NCBI GenBank assembly: GCA_024516035.1
Contig: CM044958.1
Coordinates: 9,010,771 to 9,074,770, forward strand
Length of the DNA: 64,000 nucleotides
Origin: Bactericera cockerelli
Taxonomy: Eukaryota; Arthropoda; Insecta; Hemiptera; Triozidae
Direction of reading: 5' to 3'
Made by a program: the position numbers and the translations under genes. Positions 52,896 through 62,483 of this stretch are shown in pieces; within the stretch, counting starts at the first letter, position 1; each line of letters opens with the position of its first letter. The notes below the pieces were generated by a model, which saw only the letters and a program-made list of their open reading frames with translations, was not told where the DNA came from and did not search any database.

Positions 52896-55800
52896 GTTCC
52901 AGGGCTATTCCACAGGTTCCAGTCTCTTCAGCCCAACGCGTATTGACTTCGGGGGCCTCATCATTGGGGCCATTGTGGGGTTGGGGGCCCTCATTATCAT
53001 TCCCAAGATTGTCCATCTCTTCCTGTATGGCAGCCACTATCCCAACGCTTTCGGATCATATGGCAGGAGTAAGTAAATTAGCAACCCTTAGAGTTTACAT
53101 GATTGTGAGAGTTCAGTCAAAGAGGAAATACCATGTATTGGCTCTTGATGGCATTTACGAAAGCGTTACAACGGAGATTTAAGTTTTTTTTTTAATATTT
53201 GAGTTTACTTTCATTATGAATTTATTCGTCACTTTGAATTTTGGTTTAATAAGGGAAATCAGGTTTAAATCTGATGGGCTTGGACGATACTTTCTACTGT
53301 TCATCTTTAACTTTTACCTTGTCAGGAAGAAGCTAATAGCTGTAGTAAGAAACGGAGGCATAAAAAGTATGATAATAGTTGTTAATTAAACGGGAATATC
53401 CCAACATAAAATCTCTATATATAAAACAGAAAAAAGGACTACCTACCTATGTTTGTTTGTTTGTTTGTTTGTTTGTTTGTCCGGAGTTGTTTAGCCAAAA
53501 CGGTAAGAGATAGCGAAAAATGTCTCAGAATTGACCCCCCCAAAACCATTATTGCTTTGTCCAGAAAAATTATAAAAAGTTCAAAAAGGCATTGCTGTCC
53601 AGCAGTACGGCCATGCCTTAGTAAATTTGAAATTTAGTCCGTTGCAAAGCACGGGCAAACGGCTAGTATATGTATATAGGTAAATCACGAAAGGTTACAC
53701 AACAAGACAATTAAAACATACAAAATATATTATGCGATGATAATAGATATAAGCGGCCTTTACGTCAGGAGGGATCAATATACACAAATACACAATCTTA
53801 GGAACCACCATTTTTAAAATAAATCCCAAAATTTAGGGCCTTTTATCCCTAAAGTTCGCGATTTGGCGGACACAAGTTACGTAGACCAGCTCATGCAGGC
53901 ATCCGCCTTTTATCCCTAATTTGGTTCATTATAAAATGCAAATTTTTCTACAATAAACATGTGTGAAAAAATTGCAGCCTTTCTTCGATTTTATATGAAT
54001 TACAAAAGTAAGTCCGCAAAAGAATAATAATTTCAATTCTCTTCAGGACCAAATTAATTAAGGACCCTTTTTTAGGTTTTTTTTTAAATTAAAAGGTCCT
54101 ACAATTACAGGTAACTACAACCTACATGTTTAATAGTACTAATAAAAAATAAATTTTAATAACCAAGCATTATAATTATTTGAGATCGAATATGGAAAAA
54201 AACAATTCTTTCATAATAACCAGAATTAAAATTATATTTAACAGCAATAAATTATAGTAAAAAAATTAAAGTGTAATGCAAAAAAAAATTAATGGCGGGC
54301 ACAAGTTACGTAGACCACCTCATGCGGGTATCTGCCGTACGTAACATCTACGCATGGGCACTATTACGTATTCAGAGTTTACGATGTGGCGGACACAAGT
54401 TACGTAGACCAGCTCATGCAGGCTTTTGCCGTACGTAACATCTACGTATTCAAGGCATGGGCACCATTACGTATCCAGAGTTCGCGATGTGGCGGACACA
54501 AGTTACGTAGACCACCTCATGCGGGTATCCGCCGTACGTAACATCTACGCATGGGCACTATTACGTATTCAGAGTTTACGATGTGGCGGACACAAGTTAC
54601 GTAGACCAGCTCATGCAGGCTTTTGCCGTACGTAACATCTACGTATTCAAGGCATGGGCACCATTACGTATCCAGAGTTCGCGATGTGGCGGACACAAGT
54701 TACGTAGACCAGCTCATGCAGGCATCCGCCGTACGTAATATCTACGTATTCAAGGCATGGGCACCATTACGTATCCAGAGTTCGCGATGTGGCGGACACA
54801 AGTTACGTAGACCAGCTCATGCAGGCATCCGCCGTACGTAATATCTACGTATTCAAGTCATGGGCACCATTATGTATCCAGAGTTCGCGATGTGGCGGAC
54901 ACAAGTTACGTAGACCAGTTCATGCAGGCTTTTGCCGTACGTAACATCTACGTATTCAAGGCATGGGCACCATTACGTATCCAGAGTTCGCGATGTGGCG
55001 GACAGAAGTCTGACTTGTGTTTAGAATAAAAGTCTTTCGTTGAAATGTATACCCGACTCTGTCTTTTTTTGGGCGATAACATTACATTCAACTGCATGAT
55101 CAATGATCATATGACGACGTTTGTTTTACCCTCCATGCTTTCGAAACTCACAAACCAGCTAAACATTAACCTTACCCAGCCTACGTGGAGCCCGGAATAG
55201 CCAGCATCACAAAGGTTTGAAAAACGATGCACTAAAGGGTCTTTTGATATTATTATTTAAGATTTAACGTATTTTGGGGTCGAATGATGAAACAAGATTA
55301 GGTTTAACCTAAATGGGCACTATCCCTTATTCCGCCCAGTGGCGGGGTTTTCAACCAGAAAAAGACTTCAGCCTGAGTATGTGTCCACTTAAATTAAAAA
55401 TAATCTTGTTTTATGGGAGGGGCATTATTAGGGAGAAAAAAATATATGTAGGTTAAGTTAAATAAATTGACCGACCTCAGTAGCTTGATCGATAAGGCGG
55501 CAGACTTGTAACCTGGAGGTCGGTGGTTCAAATCCCGGTTTCAGTGTAGATTTAGTAAAGCGAGTTGGAGTAGTTGTGATATCACAAAAGTGATTAACAC
55601 ACATATGATAACTTAAAAAAAAGTTAAATAGATTGAAAAAAACAAAAGGGGGGAGAAAACAGCACGTCACACACACATCACTTACTCAAACTCACACACT
55701 TACCCGCACACACAGAGCTTTGCAAAATAGGCATGTGTTTCGCTTCATAGACATATTTTTATCTACTGTGGAGGTGGAACTATTTATTGCTCCTCTAATA

Positions 55801-56055
55801 TCTATAAGTACCTAATCCCTACCAAGAGGTACGGTGACCTGGATTCCCGATTTTTTTTTTCAGCTCTGTAGCTACTTTGGATGTCGGTCCCTACCCTAGC
55901 CTCGTGAGGACAATTGGGGTAGTTGTAGAGTGGGCAACGATCAGTGGCGTCATTACGAGATTGATATTTGAATATGATGGTTGGTTGGAGATATGATAAG
56001 TTAACATTAGTTCTCGTAATGTCTGTCGATGCTAAGCACTAAAAATTGTGACATA

Positions 56056-56088
<33 letters not shown>

Positions 56089-57588
56089 ATACATAGTTGC
56101 TCTTTAATTAACCTAGGATAGGTAAAGATTTTTACTCAGATAAAGTGTCTGGTTGGGGTACGTTAAACAAGGAGAATACTAGTGCTAGGGGACTATAAAC
56201 AGAGAACAGACTAGCCAAACCTTACAGGCTACCTTACAGTATCCTAAGGGTTAATGGCTTATAAAGAAAAAGTCAAAGTCCTCACTATGGTTGATCGCAC
56301 ATAGAAACATGTGGATAAGCCAATTTCGAAATAAAGTTGGCTGGAAACCATCATTCTCCCGTTCAGCTGTAGCCAAGCTGGCTCCAAAAAGAGCTCAAAT
56401 AAAGCTTAATATTGTTGATTTCAAGGTGATATGAACAACTCCACCTTCCTCTCCCCGGAGATAACCAATATTATATCTCGGATTGATGACGTCATCACGT
56501 ACAACCAGATAGACTCGTCAGCGTGTCTGCAGCGTGCGGTGTGCTCCTACATTCAGTCCCGGGTCAAATCCGGCGACATTACCAACATTGATGCTGCGCT
56601 GGATTCTATGTTCAGGTGAGACATTACTTTCAGAGTCAACAAAAGGAAATGTAGGACAGAGTAGAAATACTCGGTTGGGTGGAAGAGCTCATTAACGGGA
56701 ACCCTGCCAAAATAGGAAAGCCAAAAAAATAATACAATCAGAGACTACCAAATAAGGGAGTAGAACAAAAGTCCTAAGCCGGGATCCTACGGAGTGCAAC
56801 ATTTTGTTGTGCAAAGTTATATTATGCTCCACTCTTTCTTTAGGATTAGATAAGATCAAACTCCACTGAGTTCCGTGGCTCAGTGGTTAAGAGCATGGGT
56901 TGCTGACCCGGAGGTTGCGGGTTCGAATCCCGGCCGGAGCGAAAAATTTTGACCGAGTTTTCTGTTTCCAGAATGACATGGATGTAAAGGTAAAGTGCCC
57001 TGAAGTAATGCGAAAGCGGTTCCGGGGCACAATTACCTTTCAAAACAAAGAAGAAAAAAAAAGTCTAAATAAGACAGTAAGGCGGTAGCCAAGGCTCTCC
57101 TTGTTAACCAAATTTGTTTTTTTAAATAAAAGCCTTTTGCAAGTTTCAACACCTGGAAGACTCAGTAGTACGTTGAACCAGGGACTCAGTAGCATAGATA
57201 AACTAATAACAAACTGTTCACTATGAAAATTCAGTTTTAATCCATGCGATTCATACAAACTAGGTATATGAAAAACTAGAAAACCTGTGGAGTTAATTTA
57301 CTAATTTCAATGCTTGGCAATGCAGCCTGTATGCTTGGAACTCTACCACATGTCAGTGGTATGGATCAAACATACAACCTTCAATAGATGTGTTATATTA
57401 AACAATAAAAAAATACTAATTTCAATATTTTCAGCAATTCCCTCGTGAGTTTCCTGATAGATGGGTCCAGATTCAAGACAGCAGTCATGATTGGAAAAAC
57501 AGGCGATGACTGCGCGGAAGCCTATCCTAAATGCAAATTCCTGGAGGACTCAATGCTATCTACAGTGAAGAAAGTATTGCTTGGATAG
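50973..57588 (+). CDS. Membrane/secreted protein with C-terminal cysteine domain (DM4/DM12-like), paralogue B
   Basis: Coding exons are 50973-51082, 51894-52080, 52903-53068, 56426-56615 and 57435-57588, all GT-AG, open throughout, giving 268 residues. An acceptor directly before the ATG implies a 5' UTR intron. Residues 1-24 look like a signal peptide (MVPLSLLFLITAHLLQNEI). Exon 2 encodes a Gly/Glu/Gln-rich low-complexity linker from very G-rich DNA. A membrane segment follows (DFGGLIIGAIVGLGALIIIP) with KIVHLFLY. The cysteine domain comes next (IDSSACLQRAVCSYI; DDCAEAYPKC). The membrane segment and cysteine domain align with the gene at 35594-39020, and the last three exons share intron phases 0/1/2 with it, so the two are paralogues in opposite orientation. 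AATAAA follows at 57695. Introns contain two Helitron-like elements, a 5S-type SINE and a satellite. Confidence 0.82.
51268..51345 (+). repeat. tRNA-like SINE head (family D-like)
   Basis: GGTCCCATTAGCTCAG, then CTGGTAATCCAG, then the B box GGGTTCGAAAACC and GGGACT, with a T-run after. The arms can partly fold as a tRNA, but GGTTCGAAAACC and an irregular anticodon arm argue for a SINE head or tRNA pseudogene. Confidence 0.6.
51630..51873 (-). mobile_element. Helitron-like element, copy 2, just before an exon
   Basis: It has the same ends as 50555-50809 (CTAG at 51630-51633, TCTC at 51870-51873 on the minus strand) and an A/T insertion site. Only 20 bp separate it from exon 2 of the DM4-like gene at 51894. 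Confidence 0.87.
52523..52746 (+). repeat. 5S rRNA-derived SINE (family I), full-length
   Basis: The 10-bp target duplication GAACGTTCTC lies at 52513-52522 and 52747-52756. The head follows 5S rRNA from its 5' end (GCCAGCGTCGATGGCGCGTT, GAATGCACCGGTTCT, GATCACCGAAGTTAAGCAAC). The core AGGCTGGGTGAGGTTAATGT, GCGAATGGAGGGTAA and CCCCGTGGTGATATGACC and an A-tail follow. The core is shared with tRNA-headed family A. Confidence 0.92.
52847..52892 (+). repeat. (CT)n microsatellite next to a splice acceptor
   Basis: An uninterrupted CT run of about 46 bp ends 10 bp before the acceptor of the exon at 52903 and forms its polypyrimidine tract. Confidence 0.9.
53412..53666 (+). mobile_element. Helitron-like element, copy 3
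   Basis: TCTCTATATATAAAACAG at the 5' end after an A, an internal (GTTT)n run, and a 3' hairpin then CTAG before a T. About 90% or more identical by eye to copies 1 and 2. Confidence 0.87.
54286..55010 (+). repeat. 103-bp satellite array rich in TACGTA
   Basis: GATGTGGCGGACACAAGTTA recurs at 54383, 54486, 54580, 54683, 54786, 54889 and 54992. Spacing is 103 bp, with one 94-bp unit that lacks the CGTATTCAAG-type segment. Units carry GTTACGTAGACC, CCGTACGTAAC, ATCTACGTATTC and CATTACGTATCC. A stray unit fragment lies at 53868-53912. Frames through it encode no protein. Confidence 0.93.
55085..55222 (-). repeat. SINE family I/A core fragment
   Basis: TTACCCTCCATGCTTTCGAA, CATTAACCTTACCCAGCCTA and CCGGAATAGCCAGCATCAC match the core at 17160-17250. 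No head is recognisable beyond TGATGCTGG. Confidence 0.7.
55470..55614 (+). repeat. SINE family G, plus-strand copy
   Basis: The head CCTCAGTAGCTTGATCGATA and B box GGTGGTTCAAATCCCGG are followed by TTTAGTAAAGCGAGTTGGAG and TTGTGATATCACAAAAGTGA (which contains the palindrome TTGTGATATCACAA). Confidence 0.9.
55615..56283. other. Intron stretch without recognised features
   Basis: Part of the large third intron of the DM4-like gene B. It has an A-run near 56057-56087 that may be the tail of an unrecognised retroposon beginning around 55855 (GATGTCGGTCCCTACCC). Confidence 0.4.
56284..56392 (+). repeat. Repeat family J, plus-strand copy
   Basis: AAGTTGGCTGGAAACCATCA and CAGCTGTAGCCAAGCTGGCT are the reverse complement of 25120-25175. 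Confidence 0.65.
56870..57062 (+). repeat. SINE family B, plus-strand copy
   Basis: The head TCCGTGGCTCAGTGGTTAAG with B box GGGTTCGAATCCCGG (both canonical Pol III boxes) is followed by AGAATGACATGGATGTAAAG and an A-rich end. Confidence 0.9.
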
Positions 57589-57694
57589 CACGGGAACTGA
57601 TTAATCACACAAGTTCATAAAGCTGTCTCAAGCACTACTTGTGAAGGCTGGGATGAGTCTGAGATAGCATTTGTTACTTTCTGTTCTAAAGTAA

Positions 57695-57700
57695 AATAAA
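57695..57700 (+). terminator. Polyadenylation signal of DM4-like gene B
   Basis: AATAAA lies 107 bp after the stop codon. Confidence 0.7.
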
Positions 57701-57726
57701 AAGTTATAACTTTAACAATCTATAGT

Positions 57727-57885
57727 TAAAGACTGACCTCAGTAGCTTGATTGATAAGACGGCGGAATTGTAATCTGGAGGTCGGTAGTTCAAATCCCGG
57801 ATTCAGCGTGGATTTAGTAAAGCTAGTTTGAGTAATTGTGATATCACAAAAGAGATTAACACAAATATGATTAATTTTTCAAAAA
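57727..57885 (+). repeat. SINE family G copy
   Basis: Same as 55470 (CCTCAGTAGCTTGATTGATA, GGTAGTTCAAATCCCGG, TTGTGATATCACAAAAGAGA). Confidence 0.9.
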
Positions 57886-57979
57886 AAATTCAAAATCTAT
57901 ATAGTTAAAGGAGAAGTGTACCAGTGGCCATTGAGGTACATAAAAAATACGGGGAAGTAATAGAAACATAAATAAGTTC

Positions 57980-58075
57980 ACACATTAGCTCGATCGATAA
58001 GGCACCGGACTTGTGACCGCTGATCGATGATTCAAGTCATCGTGATGACACAAATAATTATTATATTTTATTTTA
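57980..58075 (+). repeat. Degenerate family G-like head
   Basis: ATTAGCTCGATCGATAAGGC and GATGATTCAAGTCATCGTGA resemble the family G head; the body is mostly lost. Confidence 0.5.
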
Positions 58076-59474
58076 TAGGTATTGTCACATCGTTTGGACT
58101 AAAGAAATCCGATATTAGTCTCATAATAGTTTAGCATTAATCATAATAACTATGCATTAATTATTCTAGAAATGTGTGATGATTTTTATCACAATTTCTA
58201 TGACTTTGGAAAATCTTCTGTTTTTTGTCTTTTTTTTGCCTTGGGGTTAAAGAAGAAGATTACTGATTACAAGTTTAATATAAAAATTAGTAGACTGGTG
58301 TTTCGTATTTTAACATCTTTACATGTATGTACATTTGTACACTATACACTCTCACAACTAACTGGATATCAATAAAATTTCTGTAATTCGTTGATGAGAA
58401 ATTTCATTAAATAAGTAAGTTTGTTGAAGGGGTGATTTAGAGGAATTTGACAGGTAAAAATATGTGTTCATAAGTAAAAAAAGCAATAGATTTTTTTCTG
58501 GAAAATCATGTATTGTAAAATTTACAAATGTCTATTTTATTGTTTAATATTAGTTTCATTTACAAAATATACAGTATGAAGTTACTCAAGTTGCTTTTGT
58601 TTCTTGAAAGAAAATATATCAAATTTGATTCTTTTTTTGGTAATATTCAATGGAAGAATGAATTTTCATGTATAAATTAGGGCGAAAATAATGGACAAAA
58701 TCAAGATCTCAAGATATGACTTGAGCATAAGTTTCCCCTTTAAAACAATACCGCAAAATCTAGACTTCGTGCCACAGGAGTATTACAAAAATGTCTATTA
58801 ATTCAACTCATAGTATTTCATGCTAAACTATATTTTCATAATAATAATAATATCGCCTTATTTATACTGTCCGATTAAGACTATTAAGTCCCATTATTCC
58901 AGCAGTAAGCCCAAGACGTATTATTATGTGGTAAAAATCCCAGGTTTCGAACCCGCGACCTCTGAATTCACAGAGTGCCGCCTTTACCACTGAGCTACCG
59001 GGACAGACATGTGTTTAAAATAAAAAATGGAAATGTGACATAATATCAATTTCATTGAAATTTTGATTTAATTTGTCTCATTTTGATACTGGTGACATTA
59101 CACCTACAACATAATATGTTCAAATGAAAAGTGTTTCTGTCACAGTCGTTGATCATTGATCACTATTAAAAAACTAACCTATTTTTTATGGCCACTTGAA
59201 AAAGCCACTGGAAACATAATAGAACCATTAGAAATTTCTTCTTTTTTTTAAACCTTAACAACAAGAAAACGTATTTGTCATGCACAAAACATATACTCGT
59301 ACATACAGCATTCTACATTTAACTTGTAGAAAGACAAATACGAAACTTGCTGTCACTCTTTAAGGGTAGATAGATATCTTCAAATACATAAACTAGGCTG
59401 TATAGAAAACCAACGCCCACCAGTGAGATAGTAACATCAATTGCACAGGTCATTGACAAAAGTCTTCTGTCTCA
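58076..59474. other. Intergenic stretch between convergent genes
   Basis: AT-rich, no exon supported. It contains the family D SINE at 58838-59007. Confidence 0.5.
58838..59007 (-). repeat. SINE family D copy
   Basis: (AAT)n, ATCGCCTTATTTATACTGTC, TATTATGTGGTAAAAATCCC and the reversed head ACCACTGAGCTACCGGGACA, as at 34137, with a small internal deletion. Confidence 0.9.
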
Positions 59475-61792
59475 TCAATGCCTGGTTTTCTCCATTTCCA
59501 TCAGTTGTATCTGATTCTCCAGCAGAACACAGGCTTGCTCGATCTCGTAATTCTTACTCACTAGCCCTACCCACTCAGCCTCTAGCTTCTTCAGCTGCTC
59601 CCCACCCTTGATTTGCATCACTTTCCTCTCCCAGTTAATCTCCTGAATCTCTTTCCTGAAATGAAAGAGTTTTATTTGAGTTATTTTAATTCAAGGGAAC
59701 GTTTAACAATTCAAGGATAAGTGGAAGACCAAACATACATTTGAACTTCATAAATGACACCTATAATAAGAGCACCACTGTTGGTTTTGAAACTTTGGTT
59801 TGAATCTAAAGAGGTACCTGTGGAAGAAGACATGTGTTATTGCTTGCTTTGATTAAAAATAATACATTTCAAAGACACCAAATATCAGAATTAACATTTT
59901 ACACTGAACACATAAACAATAATTTTATTGTACCTATAGCCTAGAATTTAAACTTCATGTGTGCTCATATGGTTTGTATGAATGAAAACTCTATTAGATG
60001 TCTACCATAAGATGCCTTAAACAAATTCAGAACCAGAATTTTTCTATCCTTCCTGTTCTATTAAACATAGAGTTGGGTTTTTTGTTTTCTTCAACTCTAA
60101 GCTGATTATAATATATCATGATGATATAGGTATTATGAATATTTTATTATTAAGCTCATAATAATCCAGTTTAATTTTAAAATTTGGTCAGCTGTTTCAG
60201 GTAAAGTTCATGTGCACATAAAACAAACAAAAATAAAATTAAAAAAATAATAATAATAATAAAAACAAATGCAAATTTTCAATAATCTCATCAATCAAGA
60301 GAATTTAGCTAAATAATATATTTGAAGTTGTACTGGGTCACTCTTCTTACTTTTCTATTGAATCCTCTCTCCTCTTCCACTTTCAACTGGTGGAGGGCTC
60401 TATGACATGGTTACCTTTTAAAAGTTACTGAACTCTCATAATTATGCCATGAAACAAACTTTAGAGTGACATTAACATTCATGTTTTATCACAAGTCTCA
60501 TGATATTATTTACCTTTTTTTCTCCACCTTTTGATCAAACCAACCATTTTCTTCCTTCAACTATAATCTACTTTTAGCCCTAAAATGTTACTTGTAAAAA
60601 AATATACTTAAGCAAGATGGTCTACAGTTAATTCTGAAAGAATTCCTGTAAAAGGAATTTGCAAATTGAAATGTTCTGTAGATAAAAAATGGTACATCAT
60701 TGAGTTTGTGCTTGTAAATATCAAGTGTACCCCACACCTGACACCATGTTTTAAGAGAGAACACTTATAAATTTATTTGCAAGAATCATTTATTAGAACT
60801 GCCACTGGCTGCCCTCATCATCACCAATATTGTACATTATTACTGGCCGCTCTCGCCATTACCAATATTCTACAACAGTTAAGATAATAATTCTCAAACA
60901 AAACAGCATATCAACTTACTTCAGCTGTGTCAGTTTAGTCTGAGCTTGGGAGACACAGTTCACAAGGAGTTGTAAATATTCCTTCCATGTCTCGGGTCCA
61001 TATTCCATCATCAGCTGTAAGTTGACTATTCTCGTTGACTGATGTTCTAGTTGGGCCATGGAATTTTCAACACACTCAGTCCATGCTGCAATATCAGACA
61101 TTTTTCCTGTTGGTGGCTGAGGTAATTTGTATCGGACCATACTTAGAGGCTCCATAGGTAGCCTTTGTTGTATGCGTTCAAAATCTTTACGCATTATTTC
61201 TGTTTCAAATTTGTTGATATCCAAAGGAGGCAGATGTTCGAGGTAGTTTTTGGTGGGACGGTATCTCCTGGTTTCTTCCTCCACCATTGCCAGAGCCTGA
61301 AATATAAGATAGAAAATGGGTAGGTAATCCTGTAACAGGCTACAAATCAGTACTAAATTTTTCAACAATTAATATGATTAAAGAGCATATTTTTCTTCTT
61401 TTTTCCCCCTTGAAAAATCAGGTGTTTTAGGATATCCAAATAGTTATGTTGCACAAAATAAGTCCATTTTTTTTTAGGAAATGCCAGTTCAATTATGGGA
61501 ATGTGTGCATGTGCAAGAACAAGTTTATGTCAGATACGATCAAAAAGTTCAATTCAATACAACTTGATTAGCGTAATGTAACACTGAACAGCACAAAGTC
61601 CCCAATGACTGCAGTGAATTTTACAGTTTAAAACAGCTATTAAGCAGAAAGAGAAGAGATACCTAGGTACCTACTTGGGATCCCGTAGACCCCACTAGAA
61701 ATCATTGTAAAACTTACTGCTTCTCTAACACCAGGCTCGTCATAACCCTGGTCAATGTAGGGCAGAGCATCCACAAGCACTTCTCCGGCCAT
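59475..61792 (-). CDS. BCAS2: Pre-mRNA-splicing factor SPF27 (BCAS2)
   Basis: Coding exons (minus strand) are 61792-61718, 61296-60920 and 59655-59475, joins in phases 0 and 2, 210 residues (the human protein is slightly longer). BCAS2 is a core subunit of the nuclear PRP19/NineTeen complex, which activates the spliceosome. The N-terminus [20 protein letters not shown] and the [20 protein letters not shown] block are family hallmarks. Residues after about 110 are helical, with heptad-like spacing ([18 protein letters not shown]; the exon 3 segment from QEINWERK to [13 protein letters not shown]) fitting the known coiled-coil contact with partner subunits. An acceptor (GATTTCAG) 13 bp before the ATG implies a 5' UTR intron. 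The frame is intact. Confidence 0.95.
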
Positions 61793-61807
61793 TGGTGCTC
61801 AGAATCT

Positions 61808-62215
61808 GAAATCCACAGTTACACAGACCGAATAATGTTTATAAAATCAAGAGGCAACAATGAATGAAAACGCTTTACAATATTAATTTTTTCATGTCAG
61901 CTCTTCAGATATCTACAAATTTACAATAGGGTGAAAAGCTGAAAAGTGGAGAAATCTTCGGTAGTTTTCCAAATTCCAATTTGATTCAAATTTTCAAAAC
62001 AATTTTTTTAAATCTAAGCTGAATTCGAAAATTCGCGGGTCTTTTTCAGCATCTAGGAGGATTTAGTTAGTGCTAAATCCACCTGGATCGCCATGATGCA
62101 AAAGGTGCTCTATAGACGATCAACATTTTTATATCATAAGAAAAAAAATCTAATGCTGGGTCCAGACAGGTGCAACATGTAACATGTTGCTACAACATGA
62201 TTTCACTCCGTGTAG
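61808..62215. other. Presumed 5' UTR intron/promoter region of BCAS2
   Basis: No gene. The non-coding first exon of BCAS2 should lie here or beyond, but I see no clear donor or core promoter. Confidence 0.35.
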
Positions 62216-62466
62216 ACGTCCTGACTTGAGATAGTCAGAACGGAAGTTGGAGGGTACAATCAGAACGGGGGTGTTACCCTCCATTCGCTGTTAATTGTAC
62301 CAGCTACCTACAATAATCTCAACCAGTCTCGGCAGGGCCGGAAATGCCAGTCTCACATGTTCAGAGGGAACAAAATTTTCTGTGTGAAAAGCCTGCTCCA
62401 ACCGGAAATCAAACTCAGGATCTCTGGACTACGGGCAAATAGTCACAACCGTTACGCTAAAGAGAC
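62216..62466 (-). repeat. SINE family A, diverged copy
   Basis: CGTCCTGACTTGAGATAGTC, CCTCCATTCGCTGTTAATTG, AATGCCAGTCTCACATGTTC and the reversed head AGTCACAACCGTTACGCTAA follow the family order with a local duplication of the TCAGAACGG segment. Confidence 0.85.
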
Positions 62467-62483
62467 TGAATAAATTCAGCCGA

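Noticed and set aside
54426..54841. Two similar open frames with tandemly repeated peptide (plus strand)
   Set aside because: They follow the 103-bp satellite exactly; 103 is not a multiple of three, frames break with each unit, and there is no start context or splice support.
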